Positions 1 through 8,529 of a stretch of 64,000 nucleotides of DNA are shown one piece after another. The notes under the pieces are model-generated. The model was not told where the DNA came from. It did no database searches and worked only from the letters and a program-made list of their open reading frames with translations. Location of the stretch: contig CAJTQM010000001.1 of assembly GCA_910578255.1 (NCBI GenBank), forward strand, positions 62,001 through 126,000, written 5' to 3'. The position numbers and the translations under genes were made by a program. Origin of the DNA: an uncultured Oscillospiraceae bacterium (GTDB lineage: Bacteria > Bacillota > Clostridia > Oscillospirales > Ruminococcaceae). Each line of letters starts with the position of its first letter. The first letter of the stretch is position 1.

Positions 1-1
1 C

Positions 2-1048
2 GCCTTTATGATGGACCGGATCTTCCGCCGCTTCGGCCTGTCCGGCAAATCCTTTATCCCGATGCTTATCGGTACCGGCTGCGGCGTTCCCGGGGTCATG
101 GCCTCCCGAACCATCGAACAGGACCGGGATCGGAAAATGACCGTTATGACCACCACCTTTATCCCCTGCGGCGCAAAAATGCCCATTGTGGGGCTGATCG
201 CCGGCGCCATCTTCGGCGGCGCCTGGTGGGTGGCGCCCTCCGCTTACTTTATCGGCGTCGGGGCCATCGTCGTTTCCGGCATCCTTTTAAAGAAAACCAA
301 ACTGTTTGCGGGAGATCCGGCTCCCTTTGTGATGGAGCTGCCCGCCTACCATGCGCCTACGCTGGTTAACACCCTGCGCGGTACCTGGGAACGGGGCTGG
401 TCCTTCATAAAAAAAGCCGGCACCATCATCCTGCTGGCCAGTATCCTTGTCTGGTTCGGTAAGAGCTTCGGCTTTGTGGACGGCTCCTTCGGTATGGTAG
501 AGGATATGGACGCTTCGCTGCTGGCGGCGGTGGGCAGCTTTGTGGCCCCTCTTTTCGCGCCTTTGGGCTTTGGCAACTGGCAGTCCACCGTCGCGACGGT
601 TCTGGGCCTGGTGGCCAAAGAAGAGGTGGTCGGTGTGTTCGGCGTTTTGTACGGTGTTTCCGGCAACGCGCTGGAACTGGTGGAGGAAGGCGCCTTCAAC
701 GAACTGGGTCCCATCGCCCAGCATTTTACCGCCCTTTCCGCCTATTCGTTTTTAATCTTTAATCTTCTGTGCGCCCCCTGCTTCGCCGCTATGGGCGCCA
801 TCAAGCGGGAAATGAACAACGCCAAGTGGACCTGGTTTGCCATCGGCTACCAGACGGTATTCGCCTATACGATTTCGCTGATTGTTTACCAGCTGGGATT
901 GCTGTTTACCGGCGGCAGCTTCGGCGTCGGGACCCTGGCCGCCCTGATTCTGGTGGTGGGATACATCTGGCTTTTGGCCCGCAAGGGTCAGGAAGGCGCG
1001 GAAAAATCCGCCCGCTCGGTTCAGGCGGTGGGCGCGGGTGCTGACTAA
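2..1048 (+). CDS. feoB: FeoB ferrous iron transporter, C-terminal part (5' end outside window)
   Basis: Membrane part of the GTP-driven Fe(II) importer FeoB. The reading frame is open at the window edge, so the N-terminal G domain lies upstream and is not visible. The visible 348 codons begin in the first Gate region, with the FeoB signature GLSGKSFIPMLIGTGCGVPG; the usual CNVPG is CGVPG here. Then come TRTIEQDRDRK-like and FIPCGAKMPI segments and several hydrophobic helices. The CNVPG/CGAKMP cysteines are conserved family residues. The Cys-rich FeoB-associated gene follows 30 bp downstream, a common Clostridia arrangement. Family assignment is firm; only completeness is unknown. Confidence 0.95.
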   Translation, partial: AFMMDRIFRRFGLSGKSFIPMLIGTGCGVPGVMASRTIEQDRDRKMTVMTTTFIPCGAKMPIVGLIAGAIFGGAWWVAPSAYFIGVGAIVVSGILLKKTKLFAGDPAPFVMELPAYHAPTLVNTLRGTWERGWSFIKKAGTIILLASILVWFGKSFGFVDGSFGMVEDMDASLLAAVGSFVAPLFAPLGFGNWQSTVATVLGLVAKEEVVGVFGVLYGVSGNALELVEEGAFNELGPIAQHFTALSAYSFLIFNLLCAPCFAAMGAIKREMNNAKWTWFAIGYQTVFAYTISLIVYQLGLLFTGGSFGVGTLAALILVVGYIWLLARKGQEGAEKSARSVQAVGAGAD

Positions 1049-1078
1049 AAGCTTTTGCGAAAGAAAGGAGCGCGGATC

Positions 1079-1255
1079 ATGGGTACATGGATTGTTCTGG
1101 GCATCTTGGCCGCCGGCGTTGTGCTGGCCCTGCGGTCGGTTCGAAAAAGCGTTCGGGATGGCGGATGCCCCGGCGGCTGTTCCGGCTGCTCGGGCGGTTG
1201 CCACTGCCATTCGGCAGAGTTGGAGGCCCGGCGCGCAAAAAACCGTAGTTTTTGA
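1079..1255 (+). CDS. FeoB-associated Cys-rich membrane protein
   Basis: A 58-residue protein with one N-terminal membrane helix (about residues 3-18), a short basic stretch, and a Cys/Gly-rich cluster with spacing CPGGCSGCSGGCHC followed by a short charged tail. This matches the small FeoB-associated family found next to feoB in Clostridia, thought to help iron handling at the membrane; the exact role is not established. I chose the ATG at 1079 because AAAGGAG lies at good distance upstream. An in-frame ATG at 1055 would add eight residues and lacks this site. Confidence 0.85.
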   Translation: MGTWIVLGILAAGVVLALRSVRKSVRDGGCPGGCSGCSGGCHCHSAELEARRAKNRSF

Positions 1256-1298
1256 TTCCCTCTTATTTCCTCCCCTTACAAATAAAGTGACCTTAAGG

Positions 1299-1330
1299 AA
1301 AAAAGGCGGCCGACAGGACGCCTTTTTTCT
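1299..1330 (+). terminator. Rho-independent terminator of feoB unit
   Basis: A hairpin with arms AAAAAAGGCG and CGCCTTTTTT around a 10-nt loop ends in a T run, 43 bp after the Cys-rich gene. Confidence 0.8.
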
Positions 1331-1380
1331 GTTAAAATCGCCGCACAGAAAAACAAAAAATGGAAATTTTGAAAAATATC

Positions 1381-1409
1381 TGGAAACTCTCCGGCTTTTT
1401 TGCTATTAT
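1381..1409 (+). promoter_or_regulatory. SigA promoter for 1489-2766
   Basis: TGGAAA (1381), 17-bp spacer, TATTAT (1404) with an extended TGC before the -10. It lies 80 bp before the start codon. Confidence 0.65.
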
Positions 1410-1488
1410 AAAGATAGCTAATCTGCGGCCTTTGGCAAAACCGTTCGTGGCTGTCCGGCGATTTAAGTGCTAAGAAGGAGGGGGAAGG

Positions 1489-2766
1489 ATGAAAGGAAAA
1501 CGGCACATTCTTATGCTGGTGTGTGTTCTGCTGTTGGGAAGCTTTTTTTGCTTGTTCTCCGGTTCTAGAAAAGCCGGTCGAACCGAAAGGGACGCCGATG
1601 GAAACATTGTGATTTTAGACGACAAACTGGTTTTACCGGACATGTCGCCCGAAGCGCAACTTCGGCGATTGAGAGAGTCCGGCAGAACAGAAGAGCAGAT
1701 CCGGCAGGCAGAAGAAAAGTTGGGATTGACGCCGTCCTCCGCTTCGTCCGAGGAAGAAAGGCCCTGGTCGTCCAAAGCCAGTATCAGCAATTTCGCCGCC
1801 TTTGACGGATATTTTGTGGTCGAAATCCTCGATCCCGGCACCTCGGGCATTACTCTGGGCTGGATTGAGCGGGAGGAGGGGAAAGACGCTTACACCCTGG
1901 AGGACGTTCAGCCTTACCCCTTTGGACAGGTGGAGCGGGCCACCTGCTTTGAAGCCTATGAAAAGGGCGGCGAGGATTACCTTTTTACCCGCGCCGGCTT
2001 TTACAAGGTGTCTATGGGCGTGGTGGAGGAACTTCGCGCCTTTCCGACCCAGCGCTATTCCAGGGTTCAGTATGACCATTCGCTGGGGGCCTTTTTGTAT
2101 GTGGACCTTCAAGACCGAAGCCTGTACCTGTCGCCGCTGGAGGGGGAATCCCGTTGCATCTGCCAGGGCCAGTTTATTGAGGAAGGCTCCTCGCAGCAGG
2201 GCAAGGACATGCACAACCCCGATCTGCTGGCGTATCCGATAGAGTCCCGCCTGTCCGGCCAGCGGATCCTCTACTGGTATTTTCACGCCGACGGAAAACG
2301 CACCCTGCGGGTCTGCGATTTGGAAGGGAACCTTCTGTCCGAAACGGACGGCGGCGATCAGTACCCGTTTTCCTTTCACCCGGACTGGCTGGGAAGCGGC
2401 TTTGCCGGGGAGGATACCTTCCTGCTCTGGTGGATGGAAAGGTCGGTGGACGAAAACCGAAATTACCGCTACACCACCCATCTTACCCTGTACGACCAGA
2501 ACTTTCAGGCCCTGCGGGAAATGGACCTTCCCTACGGAATTGACACGTTTTTGCCGCCGTACCGCGGCGAGGAGGGGACCGTCTACTTTGTGGGCGGCTC
2601 CAGCCATGAGGGGGCGACCGAAATCAAAAGCCATTTAATCGAACTGCGCCCCGACGAGGGGACCTATAAGGTGCTGGCAGAGGATGAATTCATCGACCAA
2701 GTGAGTGCAGCAGAGGAGGGGCTTTATTATCTTAACGCGAAGGATGTCATACAAAAGATCGGGTAA
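1489..2766 (+). CDS. Unknown N-terminally anchored extracytoplasmic protein
   Basis: A 425-residue protein I do not recognise. Residues ~5-24 form a hydrophobic signal or anchor segment with no clean lipobox, followed by a charged Glu/Arg-rich linker (about 30-75). The rest is a soluble domain rich in aromatic residues and Asp/Gly turns, with repeated strand-like stretches such as YFVVEILD, FLYVDLQDRSLYL and ILYWYFHADGKRTLRVCDLEG. This pattern hints at a beta-propeller, but that is inference only. The ribosome binding site GAAGGAGGG precedes the ATG. It has its own promoter and is closed by a terminator at 2781, so it is likely a single-gene unit. Confidence 0.7.
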   Translation: MKGKRHILMLVCVLLLGSFFCLFSGSRKAGRTERDADGNIVILDDKLVLPDMSPEAQLRRLRESGRTEEQIRQAEEKLGLTPSSASSEEERPWSSKASISNFAAFDGYFVVEILDPGTSGITLGWIEREEGKDAYTLEDVQPYPFGQVERATCFEAYEKGGEDYLFTRAGFYKVSMGVVEELRAFPTQRYSRVQYDHSLGAFLYVDLQDRSLYLSPLEGESRCICQGQFIEEGSSQQGKDMHNPDLLAYPIESRLSGQRILYWYFHADGKRTLRVCDLEGNLLSETDGGDQYPFSFHPDWLGSGFAGEDTFLLWWMERSVDENRNYRYTTHLTLYDQNFQALREMDLPYGIDTFLPPYRGEEGTVYFVGGSSHEGATEIKSHLIELRPDEGTYKVLAEDEFIDQVSAAEEGLYYLNAKDVIQKIG

Positions 2767-2780
2767 AAATGAGTGCAAAT

Positions 2781-2812
2781 AAGGGCGGGAAAAATCCCGC
2801 CCTTGCTTTTTT
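2781..2812 (+). terminator. Rho-independent terminator
   Basis: AAGGGCGGGA / TCCCGCCCTT stem with a four-A loop, followed by GCTTTTTT. It ends the preceding gene and separates it from cinA. Confidence 0.85.
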
Positions 2813-2855
2813 GGGCCCGGCGGGTTACCATAGGAAAAAAGGAGGGTGCGCGAGG

Positions 2856-4109
2856 ATGACGGGAGAAATTTTGTGCGTAGGCACCGAACTTTTGTTAGGA
2901 GATATCGTCAATACCAACGGGGCTTTTCTGGCCCGGGAACTGGCGGCGCTGGGGATCGGCGTCTACCATCAGACGGTGGTGGGGGATAATGCCGGAAGAC
3001 TGCGGGAGGCCATCGAACTGGCCCTTTCCCGCAGCGATTTACTGATCATGACCGGCGGGCTGGGCCCCACCTGCGACGATCTCACCAAAGAGACCGCCGC
3101 CGCGGCGCTGGGCAAGTCCCTTTGCTGGAACCAGCAGGTCTACGACCGGATGGCGGCCTATTTTGCCCGCACCGGCCGGGAGATGAGCGAAAACAACCGC
3201 AAGCAGGCTATGATTCCCCAGGGCGCGGCGGTGTTCCAAAACGAAAACGGCACCGCCCCCGGCGTCGGGATAGAGGAAAATGGAAAAATTTTGATCCTTC
3301 TGCCTGGGCCCCCTTCCGAAATGGAGCCCATGTTTTTGGCCCAGGTCCGCCCGTATCTGGCGGGAAGAACCGGCATGACCTTTTTTTCCCGGACGGTCCA
3401 TCTGTTTGGAATCGGGGAGTCGGCGGCGGAGCAGGCGTTGCGGGATCTGATGGAATCGGGGATCAATCCGACCATCGCGCCCTACGCCAAAACCGGGGAG
3501 GTGCTTTTGCGGGTCACCGCCGCGGCGGCGGACCGGCAGAAAGCCGAAGCGCTTTTGGCGCCGGCGGTGGAGGAAATCCGCCGCCGGTTGGGACGGTATA
3601 TCTATGGCGTGGACGTGGGTACCCTGGAAAAAGCAGCGGTGCTGGCCCTGGGGGAAGAGGGACTTACCCTGGCTGCCGCCGAATCCTGTACCGGCGGCGG
3701 GGTGGCCCGGCGGATTACCGACGTACCCGGCGCGTCGCTGGTGTTTCGGGCGGGGCTTTGCACCTATACCAATGAGATGAAGCGTTCGCTTTTGGGCGTT
3801 CGCAAGGATACGCTGGAGATTCACGGCGCGGTTTCCGCCGACGCGGCGCTGGAAATGGCCCGGGGTGCCCGGGCGAAAACCGGAGCGGACGTAGGCGTCG
3901 CCGTCACCGGTGTGGCGGGGCCCGGCCGGTCGGAGGGAAAGCCGGTGGGCCTTGTGTTTGTGGCGGTGTCCAGCGCGTGGAAGGAAGAGATCAAGGAACT
4001 GCACCTGGCCCGGGGCAGCGGCAACGAGCGGGAGCGGGTGCGCCGTCTGGCGGAAAACCACGCCCTGTACGCGGTGCTGCAGCTGATCCAAAAGCGCGGC
4101 CCAAGGTAA
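2856..4109 (+). CDS. cinA: CinA family protein (NMN deamidase type)
   Basis: A 417-residue two-domain CinA. The N-terminal ~165 residues are a MoaB-like fold (EILCVGTELLLGDIVNTN, MTGGLGPTCDDLT), and the C-terminal ~155 residues are the PncC-like NMN deamidase domain with AESCTGGGVARRITDVPGAS and GVAGPGRSEGKPVG. Family members recycle pyridine nucleotides by deamidating nicotinamide mononucleotide; the name comes from competence induction. The ATG at 2856 is preceded by AAAGGAGGG. An in-frame ATG at 2769 would translate through the terminator hairpin and is unlikely. The MerR gene follows after 28 bp, so the two may be cotranscribed. Confidence 0.92.
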   Translation: MTGEILCVGTELLLGDIVNTNGAFLARELAALGIGVYHQTVVGDNAGRLREAIELALSRSDLLIMTGGLGPTCDDLTKETAAAALGKSLCWNQQVYDRMAAYFARTGREMSENNRKQAMIPQGAAVFQNENGTAPGVGIEENGKILILLPGPPSEMEPMFLAQVRPYLAGRTGMTFFSRTVHLFGIGESAAEQALRDLMESGINPTIAPYAKTGEVLLRVTAAAADRQKAEALLAPAVEEIRRRLGRYIYGVDVGTLEKAAVLALGEEGLTLAAAESCTGGGVARRITDVPGASLVFRAGLCTYTNEMKRSLLGVRKDTLEIHGAVSADAALEMARGARAKTGADVGVAVTGVAGPGRSEGKPVGLVFVAVSSAWKEEIKELHLARGSGNERERVRRLAENHALYAVLQLIQKRGPR

Positions 4110-4137
4110 TGTCCCGCCCGGATAAAGGAGGAAACGG

Positions 4138-4938
4138 ATGAGAAAGGTCTACAAAATCGGAGAAGTGGCGAATATCCTGGGCGTTTCCGCCGACACCATC
4201 CGGTATTACGAAAAAAACGGGATCGTCTATTCCCATAAGGACGCAGCAAACGGCTACCGGTATTTTACCTCGGCGGATATCTACGCGTTGCTGGACGTGC
4301 TTTTTTACCGCAGCATGGATATTCCGGTAGAAGAGGTCTGCAAAATCATGAATTCCTACCAGCACAAGGATGTGAAAAAGCTGCTGGAGCAAAAGGAGAA
4401 GCAGGTGGAGGCCAAAATCCGCGAGCAGCGGATTTTGCTGGGCCAGATCCGCGCGACCATCGAGGATTACCGGATTATGGAGGAGGGCCTGGATGTGCTC
4501 AAGGTCTGCCCCATGCCTCAGATGGCGCTTTTGTACGAGTCCGCCGCCGACAATCAGGCTTACTTTCACGGCATGATGGAGCAGGAGGATCCCGGCGCCG
4601 TTCAGCCGGCGGGGTCGCTGATCGAGGCGGGTTTTATTGCAGGCCGTACTGCCGGCGGCTGGGAGATGACCCGCCTGTTTACGGCGGCGATTCTCCCCCC
4701 GGAGGGGGGAAAGGCGCCCCCCGAGGAGGGGCGGCTGGTCAGCGCGCCCAAGGCGGTCTATACGGTGGTGCGCTCCCCCTGGGGCCTTGGGATAGAGGAA
4801 ATGCTGGCCCCAGTGCTGGATTTTGCGGCGGCCCAAAAGCTCACCGTAAAGGGCGAGGCGTTCGGACTTTATATTTTTACCGACTACAGCCAGCCAACGC
4901 CGCTGGACTACATTGCCTTATATCTGCTGGTGGATTAG
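4138..4938 (+). CDS. MerR family transcriptional regulator with ligand-binding C-terminus
   Basis: A 266-residue protein. Residues 3-70 are a MerR winged helix (YKIGEVANILGVSADTIRYYEKNGIV, then NGYRYF), residues ~75-125 a dimerisation coiled coil (KKLLEQKEKQVEAKIREQ), and the remainder resembles GyrI/BltR-type effector domains. No metal-binding Cys set of the MerR/CueR kind is visible, so a small organic ligand is more likely than a metal; that is inference. RBS AAAGGAGG. The gene sits behind cinA with 28 bp between them. Its target is not evident from the neighbours. Confidence 0.85.
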   Translation: MRKVYKIGEVANILGVSADTIRYYEKNGIVYSHKDAANGYRYFTSADIYALLDVLFYRSMDIPVEEVCKIMNSYQHKDVKKLLEQKEKQVEAKIREQRILLGQIRATIEDYRIMEEGLDVLKVCPMPQMALLYESAADNQAYFHGMMEQEDPGAVQPAGSLIEAGFIAGRTAGGWEMTRLFTAAILPPEGGKAPPEEGRLVSAPKAVYTVVRSPWGLGIEEMLAPVLDFAAAQKLTVKGEAFGLYIFTDYSQPTPLDYIALYLLVD

Positions 4939-4955
4939 CGGCCGGTGTCCTTTTC

Positions 4956-4984
4956 TTGACATCGCCCCGGGAAAAAGGTAAGAT
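4956..4984 (+). promoter_or_regulatory. Strong SigA promoter for ridA
   Basis: Perfect -35 TTGACA (4956), 17-bp spacer, TAAGAT (4979), 59 bp before the ridA start. Confidence 0.85.
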
Positions 4985-5042
4985 AAAGCGGTAGAGCATG
5001 CGTTTTTGTTCGTGTGCAAAAAACAGAAAGGATGACATCTTT

Positions 5043-5423
5043 ATGAAACAGATTATCGCTACCAATAAAGCGCCGGGCGCCATCGGCCCTTACTCCCAGG
5101 GGACTGTCGGCGGTCAGATGGTGTTCACCTCCGGTCAGCTGGGAATCAATCCAGCTACCGGCAAGCTGGCGGGCCAGTCGGTGGAGGAGCAGACCATGCA
5201 GGCTTTAAAGAATCTGGGCGAGGTGCTCAAGGCCGGCGGCGCGGATTACGACACAGTGTTAAAAACCACCGTATATCTGAAGAATATCGGCGATTTTGCC
5301 TCGGTCAACAGCATTTACGCGACCTATTTTAAGACCGATTGCCCGGCCAGAAGCTGCTTTGAGGTGGCGAATCTGCCTATGGGCGGCCTGGTGGAGATCG
5401 AAGCAGTGGCGCTGAAAAAATAG
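5043..5423 (+). CDS. ridA: RidA family reactive intermediate deaminase
   Basis: A 126-residue YjgF/YER057c/UK114 protein. RidA hydrolyses enamine/imine intermediates (2-aminoacrylate and similar) released by PLP enzymes. Signature segments are APGAIGPYSQG at the N-terminus, FTSGQLGINPATG, and PARSCFEVANLPMGGLVEIEAVA, which contains the conserved substrate-binding Arg and Glu. Length matches the family. RBS GAAAGGATG precedes the ATG at 5043; upstream in-frame ATG 4998 has none. Single-gene unit with its own promoter and terminator. Confidence 0.95.
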   Translation: MKQIIATNKAPGAIGPYSQGTVGGQMVFTSGQLGINPATGKLAGQSVEEQTMQALKNLGEVLKAGGADYDTVLKTTVYLKNIGDFASVNSIYATYFKTDCPARSCFEVANLPMGGLVEIEAVALKK

Positions 5424-5442
5424 CACGCCAAAACATTTTTTC

Positions 5443-5480
5443 AAAAAGGATCTGCAAAGCGCTTTGCGGATCCTTTTTTC
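5443..5480 (+). terminator. Rho-independent terminator of ridA
   Basis: Long stem from AAAAAGGATC and GCAAAGC pairing with GCTTTGC and GATCCTTTTT, ending in a T run. Confidence 0.9.
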
Positions 5481-5503
5481 GTGGGTTTTTCCCGCAAACC
5501 TTG

Positions 5504-5532
5504 TTGTAGAAAAGGCAAAAAGCGTGTATAAT
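5504..5532 (+). promoter_or_regulatory. SigA promoter for signal peptidase unit
   Basis: TTGTAG (5504), 17-bp spacer, perfect TATAAT (5527). It lies 87 bp before the next start. Confidence 0.75.
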
Positions 5533-5618
5533 AATATCCGCTGATACGCTTACCCGCGCCGACCGGCCGTGCGGACAAGGACCCGCTGGTTTGGCCAGAC
5601 AGCGCCTGGAAAGGATCG

Positions 5619-6146
5619 ATGGAAAAAATGGACGGATGGAAAAAATTCCTCAAGGAATGGGTCCTTCCGCTGGGAGCGGAGGTCCTTGTGATCGTGTTTT
5701 TGTTAAAGGTCGTGTTCATGCTGGTGCTGGTTCCCTCTGGCTCCATGCTGCCGACCATTCAAAAAACCAGCGTGCTGTTTTGCACCTATGTCCACAATAC
5801 GGACAAGCTGGAGCGGGGACAGATTCTGGTTTTTGACTCGGACGAATTGGACAAGACGCTGATTAAAAGACTGGTGGGTCTGCCCGGCGAAACGGTCGTC
5901 ATCGGGGAGGACGGCAGCATCACGGTGGACGGTCAGCCTCTGGAGGAGCCGTATGTGGTCTATCCTGCCGGCGGCGACGAAATGGAGTTTGAGATTCCCC
6001 AGGGGCACTACCTGTTTTTGGGGGACAACCGGGCCGGCTCCGAGGACGCCCGCTATTGGGCGGAACCGTTTATCCCGGCGGAAAAAATCAAGGCCAGAGC
6101 CCGTTTTACCCTGTGGCCCTTCAGCCATTTCGGCGGCCTGCGTTAG
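5619..6146 (+). CDS. lepB: Signal peptidase I
   Basis: A 175-residue type I signal peptidase (S26), the membrane protease that removes Sec/Tat signal peptides. One N-terminal membrane helix (about residues 18-38) is followed directly by the catalytic Ser box PSGSMLPT (Ser42) and the Lys box LIKRLVGLPGE (Lys83). The C-terminal GDNRAGSEDARYW matches family box E. Its short single-helix form is typical of Bacillota SipS-type enzymes. RBS GGAAAGGA. iadA follows after 18 bp, so the two probably share a transcript, though no functional link is obvious. Confidence 0.93.
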   Translation: MEKMDGWKKFLKEWVLPLGAEVLVIVFLLKVVFMLVLVPSGSMLPTIQKTSVLFCTYVHNTDKLERGQILVFDSDELDKTLIKRLVGLPGETVVIGEDGSITVDGQPLEEPYVVYPAGGDEMEFEIPQGHYLFLGDNRAGSEDARYWAEPFIPAEKIKARARFTLWPFSHFGGLR

Positions 6147-6164
6147 AAAAAAGGAGGAAGCAGT

Positions 6165-7304
6165 ATGCTTTTGTGTGTAAAAAACGCGGATGTCTACAGT
6201 CCCGCTCCGTTGGGCAGAAACGATATCCTCATCTGCAACGACAGAATTCTTGCCATCCAGCCGGATATCGACGGTCTGCCCCAAAACTGCCGGATCATCG
6301 ACGCCGCCGGCCACCGGGTGATTCCGGGCTTAATTGACCAGCATGTGCACATTACCGGAGGCGGCGGGGAAAGCGGCTTTACCAGCCGGGTGCCGGAACT
6401 TCGCTTCTCCGACAGCGTCAGGGCCGGGGTCACTACCCTGGTGGGCCTTTTGGGCACCGACTCACGGACCCGCAGCGTCCAGAACCTGCTGGCTAAGACC
6501 AAGGCACTTAACGAAGAAGGGATCACCGCCTACTGCCTGACCGGCGCGTATGAAATTCCGTCGCCCACCCTCACCGGCTCGGTAGGGGACGATATTATGT
6601 TTTTACAGGAGGTCATCGGCGTAAAGGTGGCCATCTCCGACCACCGCAGTTCGAACCTCACCAAGGAGGAGATGATCAAGCTGGCCAGCGAGGCCCGAAT
6701 CGCCGGCCTTTTGAGCAAAAAGCCCGGCGTGGTTCATATGCACACCGGCTCAGGCCGCCAGGGCCTTGGGATGATTTTGGATATTGTAAAAACCACCGAC
6801 ATCCCCATTAAACACTTCCGCCCCACCCATATGCGAAAGATGCTGGAGGACGACGTGGTGGAATTCGCCGGCTTAGGCGGGTATGTGGATTATACCAGCA
6901 GCGAGGAGCCGGACGAAAAGTCCCAGGAGATTTTGGATGTGCTGGCCCGGGGAATCCCCGAGGACCATCTGACCATCAGTTCCGACTCTAACGGCAGTAT
7001 GCCCAAATGGGGTCCCAACCGGGAACTGATCGGCATCACCTATGCCAAAATGACCAGCCTGTTCGGCCAGATCCGCTCGCTGGTACAGGTCAAGGGACTG
7101 CCGCTGGAGCGAGCGCTGTGCTTTGTGACCCAAAACGTGGCTCAGGCTCTGGAAATCTACCCCCGCAAGGGCTGCTTGGCGCCGGACAGTGACGCGGACC
7201 TGGTGATCCTTGGCCCCCAAATGGAGATCGAAACGGTGCTGGCCAAAGGGCAGGTGCTGATGGAAGAGGGAAAAGTTTTAAAAAAAGGACTGTTTGAGGA
7301 TTAG
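6165..7304 (+). CDS. iadA: Isoaspartyl (beta-aspartyl) dipeptidase
   Basis: A 379-residue M38 amidohydrolase that cleaves beta-aspartyl dipeptides from degraded, isomerised proteins. Metal and active-site residues are all visible: HVH (His60, His62), the Lys expected to be carbamylated in IGVKVAISDHRS (Lys154), His191 in VVHMHTG, His222 in RPTHM, and Asp274 in ISSDSNGS. The IadA signature HITGGGGE is intact. RBS AAAGGAGG. It follows lepB closely. The -35 of the mrp promoter starts one base after its stop codon. Confidence 0.95.
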   Translation: MLLCVKNADVYSPAPLGRNDILICNDRILAIQPDIDGLPQNCRIIDAAGHRVIPGLIDQHVHITGGGGESGFTSRVPELRFSDSVRAGVTTLVGLLGTDSRTRSVQNLLAKTKALNEEGITAYCLTGAYEIPSPTLTGSVGDDIMFLQEVIGVKVAISDHRSSNLTKEEMIKLASEARIAGLLSKKPGVVHMHTGSGRQGLGMILDIVKTTDIPIKHFRPTHMRKMLEDDVVEFAGLGGYVDYTSSEEPDEKSQEILDVLARGIPEDHLTISSDSNGSMPKWGPNRELIGITYAKMTSLFGQIRSLVQVKGLPLERALCFVTQNVAQALEIYPRKGCLAPDSDADLVILGPQMEIETVLAKGQVLMEEGKVLKKGLFED

Positions 7305-7333
7305 TTGACAGCTTTCAGGGAAAAGGCTACAAT
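7305..7333 (+). promoter_or_regulatory. Strong SigA promoter for mrp
   Basis: TTGACA (7305), 17-bp spacer, TACAAT (7328), directly abutting the iadA stop codon. Confidence 0.85.
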
Positions 7334-7369
7334 AAGAGTAGGATAAATTTTGATTGGAGTTGAATCGCT

Positions 7370-8275
7370 TTGGCTGAAAATTGTAATCACGATTGCGCCT
7401 CCTGCGGCGAGGAATGCGCTTCCCGGGAGGTCCCGGAAAACTGCACCCACGATTGCAGCAGCTGCGGGGAAAACTGCCCTTCCAGAACCAAAAGCCTAAA
7501 GGATTTTCTGGAAGCGCCCCATGAGATGAGTTCGGTGCGCAAGGTCATCGCGGTGGCCAGCGGCAAGGGCGGGGTGGGCAAATCTTTGGTCACCTCTTTG
7601 CTGGCGATTGCCATGAACCGGCTGGGCTACCGGGTGGGTATTCTGGATTCGGATATCACCGGCCCGTCGATCCCCCGGGCGTTTGGCGCAACCGGCCGGG
7701 CCATGTCGGACGAGGCGGGCATTTACCCGGCGGAAACCCCTGCCGGAATCAGCATCATCTCCGCTAACATGCTTTTGGAGGAGGAGACCGCCCCCATCAT
7801 CTGGCGCGGACCGATGATCGCCGGCGTGGTCAAGCAGTTCTGGACCGACGTGATCTGGAACGACATCGACTTTTTGTTTGTGGACATGCCTCCGGGAACC
7901 GGCGACGTGCCGATCACCGTTTTCCAGTCCATTCCGGTGGACGGGGTGGTGGTTGTGGCCTCTCCCCAAGAATTGGTGGGCATGGTGGTGGAAAAGGCGC
8001 TTAACATGGCCAACGCCATGCAGGTCAACGTTATTGGCCTGGTGGAGAACATGAGTTATGTGGAGTGCCCGGACTGTCATAAAAAACTGAAAGTCTTCGG
8101 CGAAAGCCACATCGACCGAATCGGCGAGGAATTTAATCTGCCGGTGCTGGCCAAAATGCCCATTGATCCGGAACTGGCCCAGCTGTGCGACCAGGGAAAG
8201 ATCGAACAGGCCCAGGCGGATTATCTGGCCGATGCCTGCCGCAAGATTGTGGAATACTGCGAAAAAGAAAACTGA
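7370..8275 (+). CDS. mrp: Mrp/NBP35-type Fe-S carrier P-loop ATPase with doubled N-terminal Cys module
   Basis: A 301-residue Mrp/ApbC ATPase that carries Fe-S clusters to apoproteins. It has the deviant Walker A GKGGVGKS (65-72), ILDSDITGPS, and the C-terminal cluster-binding CPDC (Cys233, Cys236). Ahead of the ATPase there are two near-identical modules: Cys5-X3-Cys9-X2-Cys12-X3-Cys16 and Cys25-X3-Cys29-X2-Cys32-X3-Cys36, 20 residues apart. One N-terminal four-Cys motif is familiar in Nbp35 relatives; two is unusual. The start is TTG at 7370 with GGAG about 10 nt upstream; no ATG exists before the Cys modules. Single-gene unit. Confidence 0.93.
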   Translation: MAENCNHDCASCGEECASREVPENCTHDCSSCGENCPSRTKSLKDFLEAPHEMSSVRKVIAVASGKGGVGKSLVTSLLAIAMNRLGYRVGILDSDITGPSIPRAFGATGRAMSDEAGIYPAETPAGISIISANMLLEEETAPIIWRGPMIAGVVKQFWTDVIWNDIDFLFVDMPPGTGDVPITVFQSIPVDGVVVVASPQELVGMVVEKALNMANAMQVNVIGLVENMSYVECPDCHKKLKVFGESHIDRIGEEFNLPVLAKMPIDPELAQLCDQGKIEQAQADYLADACRKIVEYCEKEN

Positions 8276-8289
8276 TGGCGCTTTTCATA

Positions 8290-8318
8290 CCGGCAGCGGC
8301 TGCTGCCGGTCTTTTTTT
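8290..8318 (+). terminator. Rho-independent terminator of mrp
   Basis: CCGGCAGC / GCTGCCGG stem followed by TCTTTTTTT. Confidence 0.9.
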
Positions 8319-8374
8319 GCGCAGACACGGCATGGATGCGGGAAAACAAATCCAAACGAATTTTCGTTTTTTTC

Positions 8375-8402
8375 TTGTTTTTTTTTCGGTTGATGCTACA
8401 AT
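8375..8402 (+). promoter_or_regulatory. Probable promoter for the sortase gene
   Basis: TTGTTT (8375), 16-bp spacer, TACAAT (8397). It leaves a leader of about 175 nt before the start at 8586. The leader holds an AAGCGGG/TCCGCTT hairpin near 8423-8446 and the palindrome at 8530-8557. Confidence 0.5.
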
Positions 8403-8529
8403 AAGAAAGGACTGTTTTTCATAAGCGGGATTGTGAAAATCCGCTTTTATTGCGCATCGATAAAAAATAATGACAAAACAGTGAAAATTCGTTCGTTCCT
8501 GCAACAAATCCGTTTTTAATGGGTACTTA

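Noticed and set aside
3039..4091. Minus-strand frame of 350 residues antisense to cinA
   Set aside because: His/Gln/Arg-rich shadow translation of a well supported gene, without an RBS or promoter.
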